Shown in pieces: positions 1 through 7,332 of a DNA stretch of 63,829 bases. Where the stretch lies: contig CAKSPO010000007.1 in NCBI GenBank assembly GCA_934481515.1, positions 1 to 63,829 of the forward strand, read 5' to 3'. The position numbers were made by a program, and so were the translations under genes. Under the pieces are notes generated by a model, which did no database searches, was not told the origin of the DNA, and worked only from the letters and a program-made list of their open reading frames with translations. Position 1 is the stretch's first letter. Each line of letters opens with the position of its first letter. The stretch is from an uncultured Eubacteriales bacterium. GTDB lineage: Bacteria; Bacillota; Clostridia; Oscillospirales; CAG-272.

Positions 1-72
1 GGTGTGGCTCAATGGCAGAGCAGCTGATTTGTAATCAGCAGGTTGTTGGTTCGACTCCGATCACCAGCTCCA
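1..72 (+). tRNA. trnT: tRNA-Thr(TGT), 5' end cut by window
   Basis: The anticodon arm CTGATTTGTAATCAG presents TGT, which reads the Thr codon ACA. The T arm GTTCGACTC is present, and the 3' acceptor strand CACCAGC is followed by discriminator T and an encoded CCA. The matching 5' strand would be GCTGGTG, and the window opens at GGTG, so about three bases lie outside. Confidence 0.95.
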
Positions 73-101
73 ACCGATCCACACCTGTGGATCTTTAATA
101 T

Positions 102-186
102 GGGGGATTTCCCGAGTGGCCAAAGGGGGCAGACTGTAAATCTGTTGTCGATGACTTCGGTGGTCCGAATCCACCATCCCCCACCA
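102..186 (+). tRNA. trnY: tRNA-Tyr(GTA)
   Basis: The acceptor strands GGGGGAT (102-108) and ATCCCCC (176-182) pair, followed by discriminator A and an encoded CCA. The anticodon loop in AGACTGTAAATCT gives GTA. The long variable arm is as expected for a class II bacterial tRNA-Tyr. It lies 29 bases behind tRNA-Thr, so both probably come from one tRNA transcript feeding towards rpmG. Confidence 0.95.
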
Positions 187-346
187 AAATCCGGATGCAA
201 CAGCATTCGGATTTTTGTTTTCCGGAACGGTTCTGTCAAAAAGCCCCGTCTTCCGATTCCCTCCTTTTTCCGCCCTGCCGGATCGGAACCGGGGCTGCCA
301 TATTCGAAAAATTTCATATATAATATAAAAATGGGAGAAAAAACTC

Positions 347-375
347 TTGACAAGGGAAGAAAATTGTGCTATACT
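347..375 (+). promoter_or_regulatory. sigma-A promoter for rpmG operon
   Basis: TTGACA (347-352), a 17-base spacer, and TATACT (370-375). This near-consensus promoter lies about 160 bases upstream of rpmG, so the transcript has a long leader. Confidence 0.85.
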
Positions 376-492
376 TTTTCTACCTCTGTTCAGGAGCTTT
401 TTTGTTGTGCCGCCCCGGCGGTAACAGCTCCGCGCAACGTGCCACCGTCCCCCGACGGATTTGCGCGGCAACCTGCAGAGGGAGGTACACAA

Positions 493-516
493 ATGACACC
501 CTGCAGTGTCAAATAA
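493..516 (+). other. possible 7-codon leader ORF upstream of rpmG
   Basis: ATG at 493 follows a GGAGG at 481-485 with 7-base spacing and reads MTPCSVK then stop. The ORF lies in the rpmG leader, 22 bases before the rpmG start. The bases around it form a small imperfect palindrome (GACAC...GTGTC). Whether it is translated is unknown; the ribosome binding site is the only support. Confidence 0.3.
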
Positions 517-538
517 TTTTGCATAGGAGGTACCACTA

Positions 539-700
539 ATGGCGAATGAAGCACGTATCAAGATTACTCTCGCCTGCACCGAGTGCAAGCAGAGAAATTA
601 CGACACCAAGAAAAACAAGAAAAATGACCCGGACAGACTGGAGCTCATGAAGTATTGCAAGCATTGCCGCAAACACACGCTTCACAAGGAAACCAAATAA
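539..700 (+). CDS. rpmG: 50S ribosomal protein L33
   Basis: A 53-residue protein beginning MANEARIKIT, the normal length for L33. Two pairs of cysteines (C13/C16 as CTEC and C40/C43 as CKHC) form the zinc-binding ribbon of the C+ type of L33. It follows a TAGGAGG ribosome binding site with 9-base spacing. It is too short for many ORF callers. It leads the rpmG-secE-nusG-rplK-rplA run, the usual Firmicutes order. Identification is secure from sequence and context. Confidence 0.96.
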   Translation: MANEARIKITLACTECKQRNYDTKKNKKNDPDRLELMKYCKHCRKHTLHKETK

Positions 701-735
701 TTTCCGCGTGACAACAAAGAAAGGAAACGAAAACA

Positions 736-1128
736 ATGAAAGCAGGAAAACTGTTACAGAGAGGTCTGACCCTTGCAGGTACGCTCCTCTCCTTGATTTC
801 CCTTTTTGCGCTTACCGTGTTTGCTGACGGCGAGGAATCCGGTTCCTCCGGCGGGCTGAGCACCGCCGCACTGGTATGGATCATCGTCGGTGGAGTTCTG
901 CTTGTGGTCGCTGTTGTTCTCTGCATCAAATTCCGCGAGAAGCTTGCCGCATCGCTCCGTGTTTACAAGAGCGAATTCAAAAAGGTATCGTGGCTTTCGT
1001 GGGATCAGACCAAAAAGAGCACCCTTGTCGTTCTTGTCGTTCTGATTGCCTGTGCAGCGCTGATCTGCCTGGTTGATCTCGGACTTTCCAAGGCTTTCCT
1101 TGCCGTGATCAACGCAATCGGAGGTTGA
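736..1128 (+). CDS. secE: preprotein translocase subunit SecE, N-terminally extended
   Basis: SecE is the small membrane subunit that clamps SecY in the SecYEG channel. The C-terminal half (about residues 75-130) has the family core: an amphipathic stretch with EFKKVSW followed by one membrane helix (STLVVLVVLIACAALICLV). The protein is 130 residues, about twice the 60-70 of a minimal single-helix SecE. The extra N-terminus carries two further hydrophobic segments, at about residues 12-30 and 44-66. It lies between rpmG and nusG as in most bacteria. The function of the extension is not known. Confidence 0.9.
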   Translation: MKAGKLLQRGLTLAGTLLSLISLFALTVFADGEESGSSGGLSTAALVWIIVGGVLLVVAVVLCIKFREKLAASLRVYKSEFKKVSWLSWDQTKKSTLVVLVVLIACAALICLVDLGLSKAFLAVINAIGG

Positions 1129-1140
1129 GTTGCATCTGTC

Positions 1141-1689
1141 ATGAGCGATATCAACGAAATGAACGTCGGTCCGAGATGGTACGTGGCACACACCTACTCC
1201 GGCTACGAAAATAAGGTAAAAGCAAATCTGGAAAAAATTATTGAGAACCGCGGACTGGGACATCTGATTTTTGACATTCGCATCCCGACGGAAATCGTCA
1301 TCGAAAAGAACGGCGACACCGAAAAGGAAGTGGAAAACAAAATTTTCCCCTGCTATGTCTATGTCAAGATGATTATGAATGAGGAAAGCTGGCACGCCGT
1401 GCGGAACATTACCGGCGTTACAGGCTTTGTCGGTCCCGGATCCCGCCCCACCCCGCTGAGCGACGAAGAGGTCGCGGCGCTTTCGATCGAACAGGTACAG
1501 CAGGTCAAGCTCTCCTTTACGGTCGGAGATACCGTGGAGGTTGTCAGCGGTCTGTTTGAAGGTTACGGCGGCGTTGTGCAGTCCGTTTCCGAGGATCTCA
1601 AGAATGTCACCGTGCTGATCAAGCGCGGCAATCGCGATATGCCGGTCGAGCTGGAAACCAGCGAGGTCAAGCTGGCATCGCAGAATTGA
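1141..1689 (+). CDS. nusG: transcription termination/antitermination protein NusG
   Basis: A 182-residue protein with the NusG N-terminal (NGN) fold over about residues 10-115, including RWYVAHTYSGYENKV, and a KOW domain near residues 128-165 (FTVGDTVEVVSGLFEGYGG). NusG binds RNA polymerase and couples it to ribosomes or Rho. It starts 12 bases behind secE; the nearest Shine-Dalgarno (GGAGG, 1120-1124) overlaps the end of secE, which suggests translational coupling. Length and order are typical. Confidence 0.96.
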   Translation: MSDINEMNVGPRWYVAHTYSGYENKVKANLEKIIENRGLGHLIFDIRIPTEIVIEKNGDTEKEVENKIFPCYVYVKMIMNEESWHAVRNITGVTGFVGPGSRPTPLSDEEVAALSIEQVQQVKLSFTVGDTVEVVSGLFEGYGGVVQSVSEDLKNVTVLIKRGNRDMPVELETSEVKLASQN

Positions 1690-1780
1690 TTCTGGCAGCG
1701 GAGTCCGCTGCACGTGGGAGGAAGAAAATCTATTCTTTATCATTCTTCCGCAAAAAACCACATCCGGAGGTATGTTTATT

Positions 1781-2206
1781 ATGGCAAAGAAAATTTTAGG
1801 TTATATCAAGTTGCAGCTTCCCGCCGGGAAGGCAACTCCCCAGCCTCCCGTAGGTCCCGCTCTGGGTCAGTACGGCGTGGCAATTCCGGTATTCACCAAG
1901 GAATTCAACGAAAGAACTAAGAACGATATCGGTCTGATCATCCCCGTGGTCATCACCGTCTATGCCGACCGTTCCTTCACCTTCATCACCAAGACCCCGC
2001 CCGCTCCCGTCCTCATCAAAAAGGCAGCAGGCATCGAGTCCGGCTCCGCAACCCCCAACAAGACCAAGGTTGCAAAGCTGACGAAGGAGCAGGTTCGCAA
2101 GATCGCCGAGACCAAAATGCCCGATCTGAACGCGGCAACACTGGAAACGGCTATGAGCATGATCGCCGGTACTGCACGCTCCATGGGCGTTACCGTCGAA
2201 GAGTAA
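1781..2206 (+). CDS. rplK: 50S ribosomal protein L11
   Basis: A 141-residue L11 starting MAKKILGYIKLQLPAGKA, with the N-terminal methyl-acceptor domain and the C-terminal 23S rRNA-binding domain (about residues 70-141). An in-frame ATG lies three codons earlier (1772), but GGAGG at 1766-1770 is only one base from it and 10 bases from 1781, so the MAKK start is preferred. L11 organises the GTPase-associated centre. Encoded just before rplA, as usual. Confidence 0.97.
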   Translation: MAKKILGYIKLQLPAGKATPQPPVGPALGQYGVAIPVFTKEFNERTKNDIGLIIPVVITVYADRSFTFITKTPPAPVLIKKAAGIESGSATPNKTKVAKLTKEQVRKIAETKMPDLNAATLETAMSMIAGTARSMGVTVEE

Positions 2207-2221
2207 GGGAGGTAACGTACA

Positions 2222-2917
2222 ATGGCTAAATTCGGAAAGAAGTATACCGACAGTGCAAAGCTGATCGAAAAAACCAAATCGTATGATGTAATTGATGCAA
2301 TGGGTCTGGTCTGCCAGACCTCCAAGGCAAAGTTTGACGAGACCATCGAGGTTCATGTCCGTCTGGGCGTTGACTCCCGTCAGGCTGACCAGCAGGTTCG
2401 CGGCGCCGTGGTTCTTCCCAACGGTACCGGCAAGAAGGTTCGCGTGCTTGTATTCGCCAAGGGCGACAATGTGCAGAAGGCTTTGGATGCCGGAGCAGAT
2501 TATGCCGGCGGTGCAGAGTATGTCGAAAAGATCACCAAGGAAAACTGGTTTGAGTTTGACGTGGTTGTCGCTTCCCCTGACATGATGGCTGTCATCGGTC
2601 GTCTGGGTAAGGTGCTCGGTCCAAAGGGCTTGATGCCTTCTCCCAAAGCAGGAACCGTCACCCTCGATGTCGCAAAGGCTGTCACCGAGGCAAAGGCAGG
2701 TCGTATCGAGTATCGTCTGGATAAGACCAACATCATTCACTGCCCCATCGGCAAGGCTTCCTTCGGTGCAGACAAGCTCAAGGAAAACTTTGATGCTCTG
2801 CTCGGTGCCATCATCAAGGCAAAGCCCTCCGCAGCGAAGGGTCAGTATATCAAGAGCTGCGTGATCGCTTCGACCATGGGTCCCGGCATCAAGATCAATC
2901 AGGCAAAGCTTGGCTGA
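2222..2917 (+). CDS. rplA: 50S ribosomal protein L1
   Basis: A 231-residue L1 beginning MAKFGKKYTDSAKL, with the conserved GRLGKVLGPKGLMPSPK loop and the C-terminal motif TMGPGIKIN. L1 forms the mobile stalk at the ribosomal E site and in many bacteria represses its own operon by binding the mRNA. The usual next genes rplJ and rplL are absent; a strong terminator follows. Confidence 0.97.
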   Translation: MAKFGKKYTDSAKLIEKTKSYDVIDAMGLVCQTSKAKFDETIEVHVRLGVDSRQADQQVRGAVVLPNGTGKKVRVLVFAKGDNVQKALDAGADYAGGAEYVEKITKENWFEFDVVVASPDMMAVIGRLGKVLGPKGLMPSPKAGTVTLDVAKAVTEAKAGRIEYRLDKTNIIHCPIGKASFGADKLKENFDALLGAIIKAKPSAAKGQYIKSCVIASTMGPGIKINQAKLG

Positions 2918-2940
2918 TTTTACACGACAGCAAAACTTCA

Positions 2941-2978
2941 GAAAAGCGGCAATCTCCGGATTTCCGCTTTTCTTTTTT
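2941..2978 (+). terminator. intrinsic terminator of rpmG-rplA operon
   Basis: GAAAAGCGG (2941-2949) pairs with CCGCTTTTC (2964-2972); the inner AATC/GATT adds four pairs around a TCCG tetraloop. The stem runs into TTTTTT. Confidence 0.9.
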
Positions 2979-2991
2979 CAAACGAACGACA

Positions 2992-3032
2992 AAAAAGCTG
3001 TGCAGCTCCCGGTGAAAGCTCCACAGCTTTTT
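2992..3032. terminator. bidirectional terminator between rplA and Nudix gene
   Basis: AAAAAGCTGTG (2992-3002) pairs with CACAGCTTTTT (3022-3032). The A and T tracts serve both strands, so it can end the reverse-strand Nudix operon and back up the rplA terminator. Confidence 0.8.
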
Positions 3033-3047
3033 GATTTTCCGATGAAT

Positions 3048-3527
3048 TTATTCCATGCAGGTCTTCTGCCGTACCCCGTCAAGCCACACCTCGTGCAAGT
3101 GCTCACCGCGATACATCAGCTTCAGAGAAAAGAACGGAACATCCCTGTTCAACAGTTCGAAAAATACACGATCCCCTTCCCACATCGGCAGACGAAGCAA
3201 TTCTTCTTTTCCGACCCATGAAAGATCCCCCTCGTCGCATTCCCGCTCTTCTCCCGTCCAGTCTGTGCAGGTAAAAAGATGCATATACTCCGTCGGATAA
3301 CAGTCGGAGACAAACGTCACAATCCCACGAAAACGAAATCCGGTGACACGCAACCCGTTTTCTTCCCGCACCTCCCGAAGCATGCAGTCCTCCGGGCTCT
3401 CCCCATCCTCAAATTTTCCGCCGACGCCGATCCACTTGTCATGATTCTCATCGTGTTCCTTCTTGACGCGGTGAAGCATCAGATACCGTCCGTCCCGTTC
3501 CAGATAGCAAAGCGTGGTCATTTTCAT
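3048..3527 (-). CDS. Nudix hydrolase, MutT/8-oxo-dGTPase type
   Basis: A 159-residue protein with a complete Nudix box at residues 37-59: G37-x5-E43-x7-R51-E52-x2-E55-E56-x-G58. This is the metal-binding helix that cleaves nucleoside diphosphate derivatives. Nearest in layout to Gram-positive 8-oxo-dGTP diphosphatases (MutT/NudG type), but the substrate cannot be read from sequence. GGAGGGTGA precedes the ATG. The start overlaps the stop of the upstream membrane protein by four bases, so the three reverse-strand genes from 4752 to 3048 are one operon. Confidence 0.85.
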   Translation of the reverse strand: MKMTTLCYLERDGRYLMLHRVKKEHDENHDKWIGVGGKFEDGESPEDCMLREVREENGLRVTGFRFRGIVTFVSDCYPTEYMHLFTCTDWTGEERECDEGDLSWVGKEELLRLPMWEGDRVFFELLNRDVPFFSLKLMYRGEHLHEVWLDGVRQKTCME

Positions 3528-4159
3528 CCGCGGTCACCCTCCTTTCTCTTACGATAGAGACAGAACAGATTCAGCTTCGTTTTCTCCTGAAGCCGGATCG
3601 TCCCGAAAAAGCTTCCGACCGACAGCACCGCCACAATCAACGCCGCCGCCCAATCCGCCATAGGGCTGGCATACATTCGCGGCTGAAAAGAAAGACAGGC
3701 GCGGTACATCAACATCAGAAGTTGCGGGAACAAACCGCACAAAAGCGGCAGACACAAAACAATGCACCAGCAAACCCGGTTGGGGCAAAGCAGATATAAG
3801 ACCTTTTTCGCCCGATTGGCACTGCCGGAATACGGATCGTAGGAAAACGCGATCAAAGAGCAGAACGCGCCCATCAGCGTCACAACGAAATAAAAGCTGA
3901 GCATCCCCCAGAAAAGAATCACGGCGGCGCGCATGACAAAGCAAAATACCGTCTGAGAAACCGATGAGGAAACCGCTTCCCCACAGTTTTTCCATGTGTT
4001 CCCCACCAGCCGAAACAGGCTCATGGTTTCGTGCGCGGCACCGTCATTGACAAACCAAAGATGCGGAACGGCGGCATATACAAAAAACGCAATACCGAGC
4101 AGCAACGGAACCCAAAAAATCAGATTCAGTAAAAAACGAACCGACCCAGACAATTTCAT
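3524..4159 (-). CDS. uncharacterised multi-pass membrane protein
   Basis: A 211-residue protein with about four hydrophobic segments (near residues 10-30, 70-100, 130-150 and 168-186) and a basic C-terminus. I recognise no family with certainty; the length and helix spacing loosely recall DUF624/YesL-like proteins. It overlaps the HD-domain gene upstream (ATGA at 4156-4159) and the Nudix gene downstream, so it is translationally coupled to both. Confidence 0.6.
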   Translation of the reverse strand: MKLSGSVRFLLNLIFWVPLLLGIAFFVYAAVPHLWFVNDGAAHETMSLFRLVGNTWKNCGEAVSSSVSQTVFCFVMRAAVILFWGMLSFYFVVTLMGAFCSLIAFSYDPYSGSANRAKKVLYLLCPNRVCWCIVLCLPLLCGLFPQLLMLMYRACLSFQPRMYASPMADWAAALIVAVLSVGSFFGTIRLQEKTKLNLFCLYRKRKEGDRG

Positions 4160-4752
4160 TTGAACTTCTCCGCAAGCTTTCCTTCCATCAGGAATGCGGC
4201 TTCCATATCGGCACAGCAGGTGGCATATGCCAGAGGGAACATTTCCAATGCCCTGCCGACATTACCCGGATCCTCCGTACCGGAAAAGCCCATGTGATAA
4301 CGGATGGCAAAGGCTTCGTCGCGCGTCAGACGCATGTAGGCGGAAATGATGTAGACCGACTTTTCGCCGTGCCCATAGGGGAGCGTGTCCTCAATGGTAT
4401 AGTACGGCGCGCTGACCCATTTCCCGTTCTCATCCTTGACATTCCGGAAAGAGGTCTTGTAAAAATTCACCTTGCAGAGATCATGCAATAACCCCGCAAT
4501 AGCAATACTCTCTTCCGGATACTCAATTCCGTACCGCTCCCGCATCCGGGGGCGGTTCAGAATGTCCCAAAGACAATCATAAACATTCAGGCTGTGCTCC
4601 AGAAGCCCCTCCTCATGCGCACCATGGTAACGCGTGCTGGCAGGAGCCGTAAAGAAGTCACTGCCGTTTTCCAGAAAATCCAACAGCCGGTCGGCTCCCT
4701 CTCTCTGAATCTTTTCCTGATAAATCTGCAAAAAGCGTTCCTTATTTGTCAT
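4156..4752 (-). CDS. HD-domain phosphohydrolase
   Basis: A 198-residue protein with the HD-superfamily metal signature: H53 in LEHSL, H90-D91 in LLHDL, and later histidines near HGEKS and YHMGF. HD proteins hydrolyse phosphomonoesters or phosphodiesters of nucleotides; the substrate here is unknown. First gene of a three-gene operon with a membrane protein and a Nudix hydrolase. GGAAAGGAATAAGCG precedes the ATG. The pairing with Nudix suggests a nucleotide housekeeping role, by inference only. Confidence 0.75.
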   Translation of the reverse strand: MTNKERFLQIYQEKIQREGADRLLDFLENGSDFFTAPASTRYHGAHEEGLLEHSLNVYDCLWDILNRPRMRERYGIEYPEESIAIAGLLHDLCKVNFYKTSFRNVKDENGKWVSAPYYTIEDTLPYGHGEKSVYIISAYMRLTRDEAFAIRYHMGFSGTEDPGNVGRALEMFPLAYATCCADMEAAFLMEGKLAEKFK

Positions 4753-4826
4753 CGCTTATTCCTTTCCGTCGGATAACCCCCGGCTTGCGGGTGTTCCTTG
4801 ACCCCGGACATTTTTCTTTCCTAATT

Positions 4827-4855
4827 ATTTTATCACGAAAGAGAAAAAAAGTAAA
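4827..4855 (-). promoter_or_regulatory. promoter of the HD/membrane/Nudix operon
   Basis: On the reverse strand TTTACT, 17 bases, TAAAAT. A moderate sigma-A match about 75 bases upstream of the first start codon. Confidence 0.5.
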
Positions 4856-4951
4856 GTTCTTTTTTCAAAAATCCCGCTGCGTACACAATTCGGAAACAAT
4901 CGCGTGCTATACTATATAATGAGGTATAATTTTGTTTAAAGAGGTAGCAGC

Positions 4952-6373
4952 ATGAGAAAGACCAAAATTGTATGCACTTTGGGTCCCGCCTGCATGAAGG
5001 CAGAGGTCATGGAGGAAATGCTCAAAAACGGCATGAATGTCGCCCGTTTCAATTTTTCGCACGGCGACCATGAGTATCATAAAGAAATGATGTCCACCTT
5101 CCGAAAGGTGCGGGATAAGTTGCGCGTACCCGCCGCCATTATGCTGGACACCAAGGGGCCGGAGATCCGGCTCCGCGACTTCGACGGCGGAAAGGTCACG
5201 CTCAAAAAAGGTTCCTCCTTTACCCTGACCACCGAAGAACTGCTCGGAACCGACAAAATCGTCTCTATCTCCTTTGCGGATCTGCCGAAGCAGCTCACCA
5301 AAGGAACGCAGCTTTTGTTGGATGACGGAAAAATCGCCATGACCGTGACCGACACCACCGAAAAGGAAATTCACTGCCATGTGGATGTCGGCGGCGTACT
5401 TTCTAACCACAAGAGCATCAACATCCCGAATTTTCATATCGAGATGCCCTATCTGAGTGCGCAGGACGAAGCGGATTTGATCTTCGGCATCGAGCAAAAC
5501 GTGGACTTTGTGGCAGCATCCTTTGTCCGCTGCAAAGAGGATGTCATTCTTCTGCGCAAATTTTTGGACTACCACGGCGGGCACAGCATCCGCATCATCT
5601 CCAAGATTGAAAACATCGAGGGGGTCAACAACTGCGATGAGATTCTGAAGTACTCCGATGGTCTGATGGTTGCCCGCGGAGACATGGGCGTCGAGGTTGC
5701 CTTTGAGCGGCTTCCCGGCATTCAGAAGCGCTTCATCCGCAAATGCTATCAGTCCGGCAAAATGGTCATTACGGCAACGCAGATGCTGGAATCCATGATT
5801 CACTCCGCCACGCCGACCCGTGCCGAAATTACCGACGTTGCAAACGCTGTCTTTGACGGTACCTCCGCCGTCATGCTGTCCGGAGAAACCGCCGCAGGTG
5901 ATCACCCGGCACTGGTCGTCCGTGTCATGGCGCAAATTGCGGAGCAGGCAGAAAAAGATGCCTTCGAAATGGATATTTACCGCGGCATCAAGTATGAATC
6001 CGACACTACGGATGTCACCAACGCTATCTGCGATGCCGCCGCCACCACCGCCAAGGACGTTTATGCCAAAGCGATCATTGCGGTAACAAAATCCGGTCTG
6101 ACCGCACGCCGCGTTTCCAAATTCCGCCCCGCGCAGATGATTATTGCCGCAACACCGGAGCAAAAAACCTTCCACCAGCTCAGCCTCTCCTGGGGCGTGG
6201 TGCCCGTGCTCGCGCTGAATCAGAACAGCACCGATGATCTTTTCGTGCACGCCATCGATTGCGCCAAGCAGTTTGACCTTGTTTCCACAGGAGATAAGGT
6301 CGTCATCACCGCCGGCGTTCCGCTGAACCTGGAAGGCACCACAAACCTGCTCAAGGTACAGATCGTCTGCTGA
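4952..6373 (+). CDS. pyk: pyruvate kinase
   Basis: A 473-residue pyruvate kinase, converting phosphoenolpyruvate and ADP to pyruvate and ATP in glycolysis. Visible landmarks: N-terminal RKTKIVCTLGPA, LDTKGPEIR substrate loop, SKIENIEG, MVARGDMGVE and TATQMLESM catalytic segments, then the C-terminal allosteric domain. It lacks the extra PEP-utiliser domain that Bacillus pyruvate kinase carries. A TATAAT at 4915-4920 lies 32 bases upstream without a clear -35 box. GAGGTAGCAGC is the ribosome binding site. It stands alone between two terminators. Confidence 0.96.
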   Translation: MRKTKIVCTLGPACMKAEVMEEMLKNGMNVARFNFSHGDHEYHKEMMSTFRKVRDKLRVPAAIMLDTKGPEIRLRDFDGGKVTLKKGSSFTLTTEELLGTDKIVSISFADLPKQLTKGTQLLLDDGKIAMTVTDTTEKEIHCHVDVGGVLSNHKSINIPNFHIEMPYLSAQDEADLIFGIEQNVDFVAASFVRCKEDVILLRKFLDYHGGHSIRIISKIENIEGVNNCDEILKYSDGLMVARGDMGVEVAFERLPGIQKRFIRKCYQSGKMVITATQMLESMIHSATPTRAEITDVANAVFDGTSAVMLSGETAAGDHPALVVRVMAQIAEQAEKDAFEMDIYRGIKYESDTTDVTNAICDAAATTAKDVYAKAIIAVTKSGLTARRVSKFRPAQMIIAATPEQKTFHQLSLSWGVVPVLALNQNSTDDLFVHAIDCAKQFDLVSTGDKVVITAGVPLNLEGTTNLLKVQIVC

Positions 6374-6390
6374 CCTCCCCTTAAAAGTCA

Positions 6391-6431
6391 GGAAAGGAAA
6401 AGCGCAGACTGTGGCTTTTCCTTCCTTTTTT
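6391..6431 (+). terminator. terminator of pyk
   Basis: GGAAAGGAAAAGC pairs with GCTTTTCCTTCC (ending 6425), followed by TTTTTT. It ends the pyk transcript just before the next promoter. Confidence 0.85.
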
Positions 6432-6441
6432 GAAAAAAAAA

Positions 6442-6470
6442 TTGACAATTGTGATCTCCTATGGTATAAT
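6442..6470 (+). promoter_or_regulatory. consensus sigma-A promoter of mntP
   Basis: TTGACA (6442-6447), exactly 17 bases, TATAAT (6465-6470). A perfect consensus promoter feeding the riboswitch leader; strong constitutive initiation fits control by attenuation. Confidence 0.92.
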
Positions 6471-6473
6471 TGA

Positions 6474-6597
6474 CAGCATTGAGGGAGTAGGCGGCTCAGA
6501 AATGAGTGGCAAGTCAACAGACTGGCGGATATCCCGTCTGGCTTGTCTGAAACAGCGAGACTCAAGTATGGTGCTCCCCCGTACTGGGTCTTTTTTC
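6474..6597 (+). ncRNA. yybP-ykoY manganese riboswitch with terminator platform
   Basis: The leader holds the hallmarks of the Mn2+ aptamer: GAGGGAGTAG near 6481, AAGTCAACAGAC near 6511, and GAAACAGCGAGAC near 6549. The expression platform is an intrinsic terminator: AGACTCAAGTATG (6558-6570) pairs with CGTACTGGGTCT (6580-6591) ahead of TTTTTT. By the known mechanism, Mn2+ binding frees the transcript from termination so the exporter is made when manganese is high. The gene downstream, mntP, is a standard partner. Confidence 0.85.
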
Positions 6598-6658
6598 ATG
6601 CAGGTACGGACGTAAAAAACGAACGCACCTGATTTTTTATTGCCGGAGGACAAGCTGT

Positions 6659-7228
6659 ATGGGATTTCTGGAACTGTTTTTCCTTGCAGTGGGGCTGTCT
6701 ATGGACGCATTCGCCGTTGCGGTCTGTAAGGGACTCTCCGTGGGAAAACTCCGTCCCCGTCACTATCTGATTGTCGGGCTGTGGTTCGGAGGCTTTCAGG
6801 CGCTGATGCCGACCATCGGCTACCTGCTCGGATCGTTTTTTGAAAAGTACATTACTTCCATCGATCATTGGATCGCCTTTGCTCTGCTTTCCCTTATCGG
6901 CATCAATATGCTGCGGGAAGCCTTTTCCAAGGAAGAGGAGCACACAGACGCTTCCTTTTCCTTCCGCTCTATGCTCCTGCTCGCCGTTGCAACCAGCATT
7001 GATGCCCTTGCGGTCGGAATCACCTTTGCCCTGCTTCCGGATGTCAGCATCGTCGCCGCAGTCTCTTTCATCGGAGCCGTCACATTCCTTCTTTCTGCGG
7101 TCGGTCTGAAGGTCGGAAACCTCTTCGGCATCCGCTTCAAGAGCAAAGCGGAAATCGCAGGCGGTGCCATCCTGATTCTGCTCGGTCTGAAGATTCTTCT
7201 GGAACATCTCGGCGTGCTTCCCTTCTGA
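6659..7228 (+). CDS. mntP: manganese efflux pump MntP
   Basis: A 189-residue protein with six predicted membrane helices in two homologous halves. The conserved acidic segments are SMDAFAVAVCKG in helix 1 and the matching SIDALAVGI in the second half, both typical of MntP/YebN (DUF204). It exports Mn2+. Its control by a manganese riboswitch supports this role. GGAGGACAAGCTGT precedes the ATG at 6659. Monocistronic, closed by an 18-bp hairpin. Confidence 0.93.
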   Translation: MGFLELFFLAVGLSMDAFAVAVCKGLSVGKLRPRHYLIVGLWFGGFQALMPTIGYLLGSFFEKYITSIDHWIAFALLSLIGINMLREAFSKEEEHTDASFSFRSMLLLAVATSIDALAVGITFALLPDVSIVAAVSFIGAVTFLLSAVGLKVGNLFGIRFKSKAEIAGGAILILLGLKILLEHLGVLPF

Positions 7229-7247
7229 ACAAAGAATATCAGGCAAA

Positions 7248-7288
7248 AGCGGCAGCACTCTTTCCACACCGGAAAGAGTGCTGCCGCT
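7248..7288. terminator. 18-bp terminator hairpin between mntP and ktrA
   Basis: Perfect inverted repeat: 7248-7265 pairs with 7271-7288 around a 5-base loop. Short T-rich (CTGTTTGTT) and A-rich flanks suggest it serves both convergent genes. Confidence 0.75.
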
Positions 7289-7332
7289 CTGTTTGTTATC
7301 CGAAAACGTACAGTATTCGCTTCCGCGAAGTC

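Noticed and set aside
187..346. A gene between tRNA-Tyr and the rpmG promoter
   Set aside because: Open frames here run through the tRNA genes and have no RBS.
4907..6565. A 552-codon open frame opposite pyk
   Set aside because: Antisense shadow of a GC-rich conserved gene, without RBS or motifs.
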